A stretch of 64,000 nucleotides of DNA from Cinnamomum chago (taxonomy: Eukaryota; Streptophyta; Magnoliopsida; Laurales; Lauraceae), in assembly GCA_038049695.1 (NCBI GenBank), contig CP142458.1, forward strand, positions 44,917,001 through 44,981,000, in the 5' to 3' direction. This document shows, piece after piece, positions 23,922 through 34,968 of the stretch (position 1 is its first letter; the number at the start of each line of letters is the position of its first letter). The notes beneath the pieces were generated by a model. The model was not told the DNA's origin. It searched no databases and worked only from the letters and a program-made list of their open reading frames with translations. A program made the position numbers and the translations under genes.

Positions 23922-25755
23922 TGTTGGAAGTAGGTGGGCCTTGTGGATAGGTTTTCAAAACTTTTGACCCATTTGACTCAGGGATCAAGTACCCATAAGG
24001 CCATAAACCACATCCAGGATCCAAGACCTCAATCTCATCAATCATAATCAGTATAACACTATCTCCAAGATAGAAAATAGCAGCCAACAAGCAACCACAA
24101 AATCCATAACATATAAGGAAGTAGATTATACCTTTGAAACTTGGTTGTGCTCTAATGGAGAAGATGACAACTTGCTTGATGAAGAAATCTTTCTTAGTAG
24201 CAAATTAGGATCTCCAACACTTTGTTGTCTTCCACCCTATGACCCGTATCAGATCTCTTTTCTCAAGAAGAATGATGGAATCTCCAAAAGAAAACCAATT
24301 AGAAGCTCTAAAGAAAGTAGAAGAAGGAGAAAAAGAAGTGGCGTGTGCAACTCTTGCACATGGGCGTGGATTCCAAGGGATGGGTGTCCAACCCCTTATC
24401 TCCCTTATTTATTGCTCTAAGCCACCTCTTCTTACTAATTAATAATAGAAGTCTCACTTCCATAAGAATTTGTAACTTTCTCTTCTTACTATTACTACTA
24501 TTAGAAGTCTCATTTCCAATAGAAGTAGTAACTTTCTACTTCCTTTCCTTTTGAGTTCAAGTAAAATTAGTATTGATCTAATAATTGGGCTAGCATGGGG
24601 ACCACTAGGGATTCCATAGAAAGCTCGCTCCAACTGAGACACCCTGACCCCACATCTCATGTGCAATCTGGGCCCATAGTAAATTGCAAATAACTCCATT
24701 ATATAAATGTAACTGCACTCCAGTCTTAGGAATAAATTACAAGACGACCCTAAACTTCTCTATCACCATAAGTAGGCCCCTCCATCAATATCGATGGATC
24801 AATTGGATAAAACATGTCCCACCAACTCAGATGCATATCTTATTATTCTTGAGACTCAATTAATCACAATGATCATCAGTACCATCCAATTAAGTCTTAA
24901 TTGAGATTGGTGCGCACTTACCAATGATAAATCCATTAATTGGCACAAGGGGATAATGAAGATAGATTTAATCTTGACCATTGAATGTTCCCACAGTCCT
25001 ACTACCATATGCCCAAGACACCGAGGTGTTGTCCTACTGTTGGCCTCACTCATTGGTGACTCAAAGCAAATGAATAGATAGAAACTTGAGTTCATTAATG
25101 TCTCAGTATTAAGGGCCTATTACTAGGCAATTATGAGAGCAGACCTTAAAGTAAAGACAGTGTTTCATAAGGTTCTTCTCATGGTCCTTCAATACATCCA
25201 ATGTACCAACACAATAATCAAGAGTCTTATACTCTGATGATCGAGACAAATCACACTATCTCATTGTGATCAAAGTGTTGCAACCTTGTCAGATGAGATA
25301 CCCAATCTCATCGCTGGTTGTGAATCAATTTAAGTATAAGATTTGCGACAAATGTCTCCCGTATGTGGATCTCATCCATACACATGTATTACATCTAGTA
25401 TACTTGTGGACTCCGGTTCATCTCATGAACAATCATGTCATTCTTATTGGTTATGTGCAAGTAAGTAATAAAACACCATTCATCTTATGAAAGGAAAGCA
25501 TGATTATATTGATAAATAAAGAAATAAATCAATTTATTAGATCATCCACTGGATTAAGACCTTATAATCTAACAACCTCCCACTTGGACTCAATGCTAGT
25601 CTGGGTTACATCTCATGCTCATCCCGTCTACATGTTGCTCAAAGACTTTGGTGGTCAAAGGCTTAGTAAAGGGATCTGCCAGATTGTCCGCAGTTGCTAT
25701 CTTGGTGATTGCAATGTCACCTCTCTGCACAATCTCTCTAACCAAATGATATTTC
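23922..25755 (-). mobile_element. Ty1/copia element D: complete 3' LTR plus RNase H end
   Basis: The LTR on the minus strand runs from TGTTAGATTATAAGG at 25574 to CCAACA at 23922 (1,653 bp). The polypurine complement CTCCCACTTGG follows, then about 170 bp of the end of pol (text matching TSLADNLADPFTK-type RNase H tail). Interrupted at 25756 by a SIRE LTR. The rest is missing. Confidence 0.85.
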
Positions 25756-25780
25756 TGAAAGTCCAAGAACGAATCCTAGA

Positions 25781-25796
25781 GGGGGGGGGGGGGGGG
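25781..25796 (+). repeat. Run of 16 G
   Basis: Homopolymer near the U5 end of the SIRE LTR. The other LTR end has seven C at the matching place (2764-2770 region). Such runs are length-unstable and hard to read. Confidence 0.9.
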
Positions 25797-26850
25797 CGTG
25801 GATAGGGTGAGCTCTAAGAACCTATACCAATATTAAATCACTTAGCTTTTAAGTCAATTATACTTTGATGAAGATTAATTATCTTGTGATAAAGAGGAGT
25901 CTCTAAGTTAAGCATACACAAGGAATAAGCAACTACAATCTTCATTCAACATAAGAACATCATCCATATAAAGAAACCAAGAGATCAATCACCATAACAC
26001 ACATATTTATAGTGGTTCGGCCAACGTGCCTACATCCACTCCCTATAACCCTACCGGATTTCCACTAATTCAAATTAAGGTTTAGGATCACCTTAAACCT
26101 TACAAATACATCACTATGCTTTTCAAGGCTAAGCATAAACCTTTGCAACATAAAGTATGCTTTTCAAGGCTAAGCACCAACCTTAACAACAAGAGGTTTC
26201 TCTCTTAAATGAAATGCCTATTAATGCATGGATAAGAGAACAATTAAGTGCAATTTAGTGCCTCTAAAAAGGCTGAATAGAAAATGAAAACTTAACTTCT
26301 AGAAGCATGCATATGAATGACAAATTTTATGAATAATGCATATACTAGAAATCACTCTATCTCTTTTTAGAAAGATGAAACTTTAAATGATGCAAAGATG
26401 ATAACCATATGTATGAGAAAGAGTTGTTTGACAAACACATGGTTTTCCAAAAAGATCAAACTTGAATAGAAAATGTACAATCTTAAGATTAACAAGTTAG
26501 ATTTGAAAACAAAGATTCATAACTCATGTGAATGATAAATCATATGTTAAGATATTTTAAAGTTCAAAGCATGTTATGAAACACAACATCTCAAGAAGAA
26601 AGCCAACTATTTGATCATGCTTAAAAGAAAAACAAAGATTTAGAAACTAAGCATGAAATAGAACTTGAGATTTAGGAAGCACACCCATTTGATGATCAAT
26701 GGTTTAATAAATGGAATGGCTTCATAATCCCTTCACAAATGCTCTTGAAAAGTTGCTCTTCCTTGACCTCAAAAGTCCTCTAAAATTCAGCAACTTTTTT
26801 TTTTATTTAAAAAACCACTTTTTATAAAGAAAAAATTCCCAACGGCTAGT

Positions 26851-26972
26851 GCCCGGTCGACCTGGTACAGGGCCGGGTCGACCGGGTACACACAACGGCT
26901 ATAAAAATGTCTGTTGGAGAGGCTAACGGCCATTTCTCCCTGTCAACCCGCAGTGTGCCCGGTCGACTGGGC
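26851..26972. repeat. GGTCGACC palindrome array in the SIRE LTR
   Basis: Three to four CCGGTCGAC(C/T)GG motifs mixed with AACGGCTA and CTAACGGCC, matching 1880-2013. Confidence 0.75.
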
Positions 26973-27388
26973 CACATAGGCAGGTCATCCTGGAGATTGC
27001 CCTGATTTCTGAAAGTTAAGAAAGTTGAAATAAAAAGGGTTGCTTTCCCAGGGGACTTGAGGCACAGAAATCAAGCTTGGATTCATGATTGAAAAGGATG
27101 AAAACTGATTTTCTAAAGACATGAAACTTTCAAACTAAAATATGGATTTAAAGAAGAAAACTTTGGAAATCTTGAAATGATTTTTGAACTTAAGGATTAA
27201 ACACTTGGAGGCTTGAAACTTAAGAGACATAACGAATTTGAAAACCGTGCATAACATATGATAAAAACAAAGATTATGAATGAGAAATATTTATGAAGAT
27301 CCTAAGATTAAGAACATGAAAGAATGAGAGGTCAAGCTATGAAAATGAATGCATCCTATCAAATTGCAACAAAATAAAAACTCTAACA

Positions 27389-29256
27389 ATCTCCCCTTTT
27401 GCAATTTGATGGCAACTCTAGAAGCTTGAACTCTCTTTTTAAAATCCTTGAAACTTGAACACCAACTTTGGAGCTTTGGATGATTTGGAGAATTTGGATA
27501 TTTTGGAGCTTTGGATTTTCCTTGCGAGAGCAACGGTAGGTAAAGCTTCTCCCCCTCAAGAAGATAACCCTTGAATCTCCTCCCCCTCAATTGGAGACCA
27601 CATGATATTTCTCTCCCCCTTTGACATCTAATTGCAAAGGAGCATGCCCATCAACGAGAAAAATACAAAACCTTGTTAGTAGCACCTGTTTATATGATAA
27701 ATAAAATGAGGAAATAGGTGATTAGCCAATAAAAATTTAGAATTCAGGGCAAGGGCCAATGCCCAATTGATGTCTCAATTTCATGAACCGATCATTTCCA
27801 AGGGGTTTAGTAAGTAAGTCAGCCAATTGAGAATCTGTTGGAACAAAAATTAATTCAATAGTGCCTTGATCAGCATGATCACGCAAAAAATGATAGTGAA
27901 TATCAATGTGTTTAGTGCGAGAGTGCTGAACAGGATTTTTAGAAATGCTAATGGCACTAGAATTGTCACACATGATAGGCATACATTGCTGTGGAACATT
28001 ATAATCTAACAAAGTTTGCTTCATCCACAACAGTTGGGCACAACAGCTACATGCAGTAATATATTCAGCTTCTGCAGTAGACAAGGATACAAAATTTTGC
28101 TTTTTGCTATGCCAAGCTACTAGGCTGTTTCCTATGAAATAACAGCAGCCACTAGTGCTTTTCCTATCGTCTATTGACCCTGCCCAATCTGCATCACTGT
28201 ATCCAATCAATTGTAATGAGGAATCACAAGGATACCAGATGCCATAATGAGATGTCCCATTGATATATTTGATAATACGTTTGACAGCTTTAAGATGGGA
28301 CTCACGAGGATCTGATTGATACCTAGCACAAATTCCAACACTAAAGGATAGATCCGGTCTGCTAGCTGTAAGGTAGAGGAGGCTACCTATCATACTTCTA
28401 TAGAGTTTTTGGTCTACCTTTTTACCATGTGGGTCACTAGAAAGTTTTGATGTAGATCCCATGGGGCTGCAGTTAATTTTAGAGTTTTCTAGACCAAACT
28501 TCTTAATAATTTCTAGAGCAAATTTGGGTTGACTAAGAAAAATTCCTTTCTCCATTTGGTTAACTTGAAGACCAAGGAAAAATTGCAGGGGACCGACCAG
28601 ACTCATCTCAAAAGTGAAACTCATTAATTCTGAAAATCCTTGAGCAAGTTTCTCTGAAGTAGATCCAAAAACTATATCATCAACGTAAATTTGAGCAACA
28701 AGAATGTCTTGATCCATTTTCTTGATAAATAGGGTCTTATCAACCTTCCCACGATCAAAGTTATTTTCGAGTAAATGATTTGTAAGCTTTTCATACCAAG
28801 CCCTAGGTGCTTGTTTTAATACATATAGAGCTTTCTTAAGTTTGTAAACATATTCAGGATGATAAGGATCTTCAAAGCCCTCTGGTTGGGTAACATACAT
28901 ATCTTCCTCAATTTCTCTATTTCAGAAAGCACTTTTGACATCCATCTGAAATAATTTGATTCTCACGTTACTAGCATATCCCAATAAAATTCGTATGAAT
29001 TCTAAATAAACTACATGAGTAAAAATTTCTTCAAAGTCAATTCCTTCTATTTGAGCATATCCTTTTGCTACAAGTCTTGCCTTGTTCCTCACAACATTGC
29101 CAGATTCATCTGATTTGTTCTTATAAATCCATTTTGTGCCAATAGGATTTTTCTCGGTGGGTAAAGGGACAAGATCCCAAACATCGTTCTTTTTAAATTG
29201 ATTCAATTCTTCTTGCATTGCTTCCATCCATTCAGATTTAGATTCAACCTCAGAAA
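27389..29256 (-). mobile_element. SIRE-like copia internal region: 3' leader, RNase H and reverse transcriptase
   Basis: The long reading frame 27737-28900 (minus) shows the copia RT/RNase H order: KLKKALYVLKQAPRAWY, the catalytic YVDD in AQIYVDDIVFGS, SRPDLSFSVGICARYQSD, DWAGSIDDRKSTSG, STAEAEY and SRTKHIDIHYHFLRDH. The frame upstream (28922-29227) covers the start of RT (KNDVWDLVPLPTEKNPIGTK). 27389-27736 is a 3' leader with several CTCCCCCT polypurine tracts, typical of SIRE/Maximus. The 5' part of the element is missing at about 29256, so this is a partial, lightly broken copy. Confidence 0.85.
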
Positions 29257-29500
29257 AATTCTTGAGCTCGAGAACGAGTGAAACTTACAACATCTCTCTT
29301 TACCTGTTCAACAAACATCTGGTGGAAGACAGTCAGGGAAGAATACAGAACCATGACAGATGCAGTTGCTTGGGTAAACTTCAAGAAACAGTTTGGAGAC
29401 AAATATGTGCCCACCTTGTTAAGAGACAGAAGGCAGTAGAGTTCCAACAACTTGTACAAGGAAACATGACAGTCTTCGAATACCTCACTAAGTTCGAAAG
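29257..29500 (+). mobile_element. Ty3/gypsy-type gag fragment, left part
   Basis: Text such as DAVAWVNFKKQFG and EFQQLVQGNMTVFEYLTKFE is the retrotransposon gag domain of plant gypsy elements. It is cut at 29500 by unit 11, whose GAAAG TSD is shared with 47784. Upstream it abuts the truncated SIRE element. Confidence 0.75.
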
Positions 29501-31491
29501 TGTCAGACCCTGACCCAAGTTTAGTATGATCAATTATTGTTTTTTTAGCCATGATTAGTCTCTAAGTGGGATTAGAGGATGATTAGTGTGATTTTAAAGC
29601 TAGATTAAACTTTTGAATAGCTGTGGGGAATTTTGAGAGGCGTTGGACTTAGTTTGACACGGGCCCGGGCGCCCGTGTGACGCGTGTTGATTTGGTAGAA
29701 CTTATTCTTGATTTCGAAGAATTCAAAATTTTACTCTTTTTTATTTGTTTTATGGATCTTAACAACTTTCATGTTTTATCCGTTTGGATTTGAAGTTCAA
29801 AAATCACGTTTTTCGAGAAAAAAGGCAAAAATAACTTTTCACAATAAATCTATGCATAAATTTCAAAATTTGCAAATCATGAGGAAAATATACTTTTTGG
29901 AAACTAGATATTTTGACGATCAATTTTGTCTTCTTCGTCGATCTCATTCGGGACACACAAATGATAGATCCAGCCATGGTAAGATTTGAGGGCCAATGGA
30001 GCCCACTTCCTCAACTTAAAACCCAAAACCCACGTTGGGTTCTCTTCTTCAGTCCCATTTCCTACAACAGCTGATCTAAGAGAGTTCTTCTTCTTCCCCC
30101 TTCTTCCAGCCACTTCTTTCCTCTTGCATGTATCCTTCTTGAATGCCATTTGGAGAGAAAACTGTTAGTTTTATGGTCTTAATACCAGTATATGATGAAT
30201 AAATTGATTAATTTCTTTATTTATCAATACAATCATGTTTTTCTTTCATGAGATGAATGGTGTTTAATTATATACTTGCACATAACCAATACGAATGACA
30301 TAATGGTTCATGAGATGAACCAGAGTCCACAAGTATACTAGATGTAATACATGTGTGTGGATGAGATCCACATACAGGAGATATGTATTTCAAATCTTAT
30401 ACTTAAATATCTTCACAACCAGTGATGAGATTGGGCATCTCATCTGACAAGGTTGCAGCACTTTGATCACTATGAGATAGTGTGATTTGTCTCGATCATC
30501 GGAATGTAAGATTCTGGATCATGTGCTGGTACATTGGATGTATTGAAGGACCATGAGAAGCACCTTATATACACTGTCTTTATTTTAAGGTCTGCTCTCA
30601 TAATTCCCTAGCAATAGGCTCATAATCCTGAGATATTAATGAACTCAAGTTTCTATCTATTCATTTTGCTTTGAGTCACCAATGAGTGAGGCCAATTGTA
30701 GGTCAACACCTCGGTGATTTGGGTATGTGGTAGTTGTAAGACCCCGATCCGAGTGAACCCGATTAGTACTAATTAAGTTGCGTGTTAATGCTAAGCTTGA
30801 TTAGTGATTTTGGCTAAGTTGGGCTTGGAATAGCTTTGGTTCTAGTTTTGGGCTACTTTGAATGCTTTGGTAACTAGTAGGACCCTTTGGGGGTTCCTTT
30901 TCATGACATTGCACATGTTTGGGGATTTATCGGAGATTTTTACATTCATGGTTTTAATCCCATTTTATTGGTATTGTTATTTCATTCAACTTTCATGTTG
31001 ATCCCGTGTCCATTTGAGATCCCGAAACCCGATTTCATAGCCTTGAGGGCAAAACAGTCATTGCACACAAAATCTGTACCCAAAACTTGATATTCCCGAA
31101 ACCCGTGAAACATATACTTTTTGGAAACTAAATATTTCGGCGATCATTTCTTTCTTCTTCGTCGAATTCATTAGAAGCCCGAAAGAGATGATTTCAGCCC
31201 AATTAGATTGGTTAGTGGTGGAGCCTACTCCCTACTTGTTTATAAGGAGAGCCTTTCCCTTCCATTTCCTTTTTTTCCAGCACAAAAAGAACTTAGGATT
31301 TGCTTTTGGCAACTTTTCTTCTTCTTCTTACTTCTTCATCCTCAATCCACTCCCAAGCTTGCACCAATAGGAGAGTTGAGGTCATCTTCTTCTTCACCTC
31401 CTTGAGAGCTTCCTCTTGATAGTTTTGTGGAGACAACCCTCCATTCCAAGACTTTCTTTGAGCTTGCCATTGCCATTAGAGGACCTTGCAA

Positions 31492-31497
31492 GTAAGT
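31492..31497 (+). other. Splice-donor-like GTAAGT (unit 12)
   Basis: GGACCTTGCAAGTAAGT is kept in several units (40653, 50314, and complement at 12586), about 760 bp from the unit start and upstream of the acceptor-like TACTCAG at 33250. Inference only. Confidence 0.4.
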
Positions 31498-32080
31498 ATT
31501 CCCCTTCATCTTCTAGATTTGTGTTCCTTTGGCCTTAGAGAAGCTTCACCTTCATTATTGTAAGGTTTCCTTGTTATTTCATTGTTTGACCATTTTAGGG
31601 TTGTGTGTTTAGGGTTTTTGCTCATAGTTTGGATTCCTTTCTTGGAAGAGTATTAGAGTTTGATTTCATTGTTAGAAGACCCAAGGCAAGTGGATGTTTT
31701 GATTTTTATAAGCTTTCAATGATTTTGGTATTTTCCACTCATGCCTATTTATTGCATTGGTTTGAAATAAATGTCCATACTAGAGTTTGGTAGTGCATTT
31801 ATGACTTATAAGTGTATTGGTGAATGTCATTTAATTCTCTTCTTGTTTGTACTAAATGTACTCTATTGTGAAATGGTTTCCTTCTTCCTTTGTATGGAAT
31901 GGAATGTGGATGGAAGAAGTGATGGAGTGAACACATAATGGGGTTTTGGAGAAGTGTAGATAGAGGCATTGGAGGAGCTCTTAGCTCAATTTTATTGCAG
32001 GGACCAAGTGGAAGTGGGGAGAATGGTTTTGAGGAGGAGAAAGGGCTTAAATCTGAACACAGTGGGTGATTCCCGCACCT

Positions 32081-32432
32081 GGCGGTCAGCCTGCGGTCAC
32101 CCGGCGGCTAGCCGCCTGGTGACTGGCGGCTAACCGCCAGCTAGCCGAAATGTCACGGTTGCTTTTCTAGAGAGCACACTTCTCCACCTGAAAACTCGGT
32201 CAACTCCACGGTTAGCCAGCGGCTAACCGCCGAACCCATCGGCGGTTAACCGCCAGCTAACAGCACCTTGGCGGTTAGCTTTCCAGTAAGCTGCATTTTG
32301 GCAGCCCGCCGCGGTCAGCTGCGCGGTCAACCAGCGGCTAGCTGCCCATCCCAGCGGCCGCCAGGTGACCGAAACTTCCCAGGTTTCGGAGAGCTCCTCG
32401 CTCGAGCGAACTCTCGGTTCGCTCGAGCGCTG
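32081..32432. repeat. Mixed palindrome array: GGCGGTTAGCCGCC then CGCTCGAGCG (unit 12)
   Basis: A dozen variants of GGCGGCTAGCCGCC / GGCGGTTAACCGCC followed by two CGCTCGAGCG motifs, so both palindrome types occur in one unit. Confidence 0.85.
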
Positions 32433-33001
32433 AGCTTTGTCGGTCAAAGGAGATTCACTAGGCATTGTATGAGGCCATTCGAGAAAGAAACCATATCACG
32501 AAGATGTCATTCGAAGTTTTGAAAATTCAAAGTGTATAAGGAGCCCGGAATGTCTTCAAACTCAAGGAGTACCAAGTTATCATTACAATCGACATACGGG
32601 ACCCCTATTCACCTTAAAAAAATCTTGAAACCAGTATTTTAACCGAAATTGTTATAGTTCATTGTTTCACTTCATTCCAAGATTTGTATTATATGATTTG
32701 TTTTCCCGAAAGCATGATAGTTACACTAGTAACAGTTTTTTGTCCCGAAATGTATTGCCCGACATGAAATGACAGTGTGCCCTTGAGCTTGGATACCTTG
32801 TCGGTTTGATCCACCGAGTTGGAGATCCCTCTCCCGTCCCGCCAGCTGCAGTTTGGATCCCGATACCCGGTCTATTACCGTGGTCCCGTCCCGATACCCG
32901 GTTAGCTACCGTGGTCCCGTCCCGTATATTTATATTGTATATATGATTTACGTTGGATCTCCTCACCTTGAGTGACTGAGATCAACGTTCCGTTATACTA
33001 T

Positions 33002-33017
33002 TGTCACTTTAGTGACA
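33002..33017 (+). repeat. Conserved hairpin (unit 12)
   Basis: TGTCAC-TTTA-GTGACA followed by GAGGACTTAGCTT. Confidence 0.55.
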
Positions 33018-33250
33018 GAGGACTTAGCTTTATGTGATTGCAATCTTGTTAGTTCCCGATTCCTTGGTTACCTTATATGGTTTTACCTTATTTACCTATT
33101 TTCTAACAAGTGATTTATCTACTTTATGAGAGTTCTTGTTTAATCAGATTTCTATGCTTTTCAAGGTATTCCCTTTATTATTATATGTTGTTGTATCTTC
33201 TCATTCTCTTGCCAGACCGTCGTGTCTGACCCAATTGCTTTGGTACTCAG

Positions 33251-33342
33251 GTCCTGTTGCCGGTTTCCTTGAGGAGGAGCCAGAGGAGGCGGTAGGTGAG
33301 CCGCAACCTCTAGTCGAGTGGCGCGCTGACGATGTCATGTAG
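33251..33342 (+). other. Conserved 92-bp terminal reading block (unit 12)
   Basis: Starts after TGGTACTCAG. Peptide begins PVAGFLEEEPEEAVGEPQ and ends VEWRADDVM before TAG. This is taken as the reference form because the unit is uninterrupted. Confidence 0.6.
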
Positions 33343-34954
33343 ACATCGGGTTGCTAAAAGAGGCGTAACATTTTGAGGGGAACTATTTAACCATTCATTG
33401 GGTTATTGTTTTGTTTATATTGGCCTTTGTTGGCCTCTAATCTTGGGAAATGTAATTAAATGATCTTTTGTTAAAACTTGAACTACTTTTGGGAAACATT
33501 TTATTGGTCATTGCTCATTCTGATACAGTAATGATACTTGATGTTATTGTCTTCATGACTAAGGATAGTCTGACTATTTGATTTGCTACATGCTTCCGCA
33601 CTTTATAGAAATGTTCATTTATGGTTGTGATATCCTCACCGTGGACACCTGTGAGAAATTAAATAAACGTATGTTATCATTTTAACAGATGTAATATGGA
33701 ATTCAGTTAGTCCCGATCCCGGATCGGTTCCTTCATGGATTCCCGGTCCGGGGTCGCGACAGTAGTAGAGCTGTGGGAACATTCAATGGTCAAGATGAAA
33801 TCTCTCTTTAATATCCCCTTGTGCCAATTAATGGATTTATCATTTGTAAGTGCGCACCCATTCCAATTAAGAGTTAATTGGATCGGTACCAAATGATCAT
33901 TATAATTAATTGGGGCTTAATGATAATAAGATATGGATCTAATTTGGTGGATAGGTCCAATTGATCCATGGATATAGATGGAGGGGCCTGCTTGTGGTAA
34001 TGTGGAAGTTTAGGGTCTTCATTGTAATTTATTCCTAAGACTGGAGTGCAAATACATTTATATAGTGGAGTTATTTGCAATTAACTGTGGGCCCGGATTG
34101 CCCATGAGATGTGGGGTCGCGTGTCCCAGTTGGAGCAAGCTTTCTAAGGAATCCCTAGTAGTCTCCACGCTAGCCCAAGTTATTAGAAAGATACTAATTA
34201 TAGTAGACCTCTAAAAGGAAATAGAAAGTTACTATTTCTATTTAAAGTGAGACTTCTAATAGTGGTAATAGTAAGTTACTAATTATTAATGGAAGTAGGA
34301 CTTCTATTTTAATTAGAAAGGAGAAAGCTACTAATTGTTGTGGAAGTGAGACTTCTATGACAATTAGCAAGGGAGAAGGTTACTATTTTGTAATGGGAGT
34401 CAAACTTCTATTTCAAATAGGAAAAGAGGTGGGTTTGAGGGCTATATAAAGAGGAATTAACCACTCTTGGACGTCCTCTATGTAGTGATTTAGGCCCAGC
34501 CCATTCAATTGTGCAAGAGTTGCACACCTCTCTTCCTCTCCCTCTTCTAGTTTCTATTCTAGTTTCCTTTAGGGTTTTTCTCTTGGAGATTCCACCATCT
34601 TCTTGAGAAAAGAGAATCTGATATGGGTCATAGTGTAGAAGATCAAAAGGTGTTGGAGATTCTAATTTGATTAGTGAAGGTGTTCATCATCAAAGAAAGA
34701 ATTCAAATTCTCCATTAGAGCACAACCAAGCTCCAAAGGTATAAACTACATCCTTGTATGTTGTGGATTTCGTGGTTGCATATTTAGGTGTTGTTTTCTA
34801 TCTTCTAGATATGTTATATTGCTGTACATGATTTATGAGTTTGAGGGATTGCATCCTGGATTGGGTTTATGGCCTTTTAGATAGTTAATCCTGGCATCAA
34901 GTGGGTCAAATTTTTTTGAAATCTATCTGAATGACCCACCTATTTTCCAACAAT

Positions 34955-34968
34955 TGGTATCAGAGTCA
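34955..34968 (+). other. Primer binding site of copia E (initiator Met tRNA type)
   Basis: TGGTATCAGAG two bases after the 5' LTR end matches the 3' end complement of plant initiator methionine tRNA, the usual copia primer. Confidence 0.9.

Larger units (their letters stand above)
25756..27388 (-). mobile_element. SIRE-like copia 3' LTR
   Basis: On the minus strand it begins TGTTAGAG at 27388 and ends GGACTTTCA at 25756 (1,633 bp). It lies directly after the polypurine tract (complement of ATCTCCCCTTTTGC) and so is the 3' LTR of the element at 27389-29256. Reading minus, the palindromes at 26851-26972 precede a TATAAAAAG-type box near 26820. It sits inside copia D. Confidence 0.85.
30735..33761 (+). 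mobile_element. 3-kb unit 12, TSD GTAGT
   Basis: TGTAAGACCCCGATCCGAG to GGTCCGGGGTCGCGACA, 3,027 bp. GTAGT lies at 30730-30734 and 33762-33766; the uninterrupted site can be read in the 3' LTR of the host near 44194 (TATGTGGTAGTAGAG). Uninterrupted itself, it shows the full order: shared block, TTATAAGGAG near 31240, GTAAGT at 31492, mixed palindrome array, hairpin, 92-bp block. No gag-pol. Confidence 0.95.
30163..34952 (+). repeat. 5' LTR of copia E (interrupted by unit 12)
   Basis: TGTTAGTTTTATGG to CCAACA. About 1.76 kb after removing unit 12 and one TSD copy. TATATAAAG at 34443-34451 is the likely TATA box. Confidence 0.9.

Noticed and set aside
27737-28900. The 387-codon frame as a host enzyme gene
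   Set aside because: It contains YVDD, the copia RT/RNase H order and lies next to a polypurine tract and LTR, so it is a retroelement fossil.
32223-32522. Opposing short frames over the GGTTAGC array as genes
   Set aside because: They are by-products of GC-rich palindromic repeats and are not conserved between units.
30735-33761. The 3-kb unit as a classical cut-and-paste DNA transposon
   Set aside because: No transposase text, end complementarity limited to about a dozen bases, and a 5-bp TSD with TG...CA ends fits an LTR better; kept only as a minor alternative.
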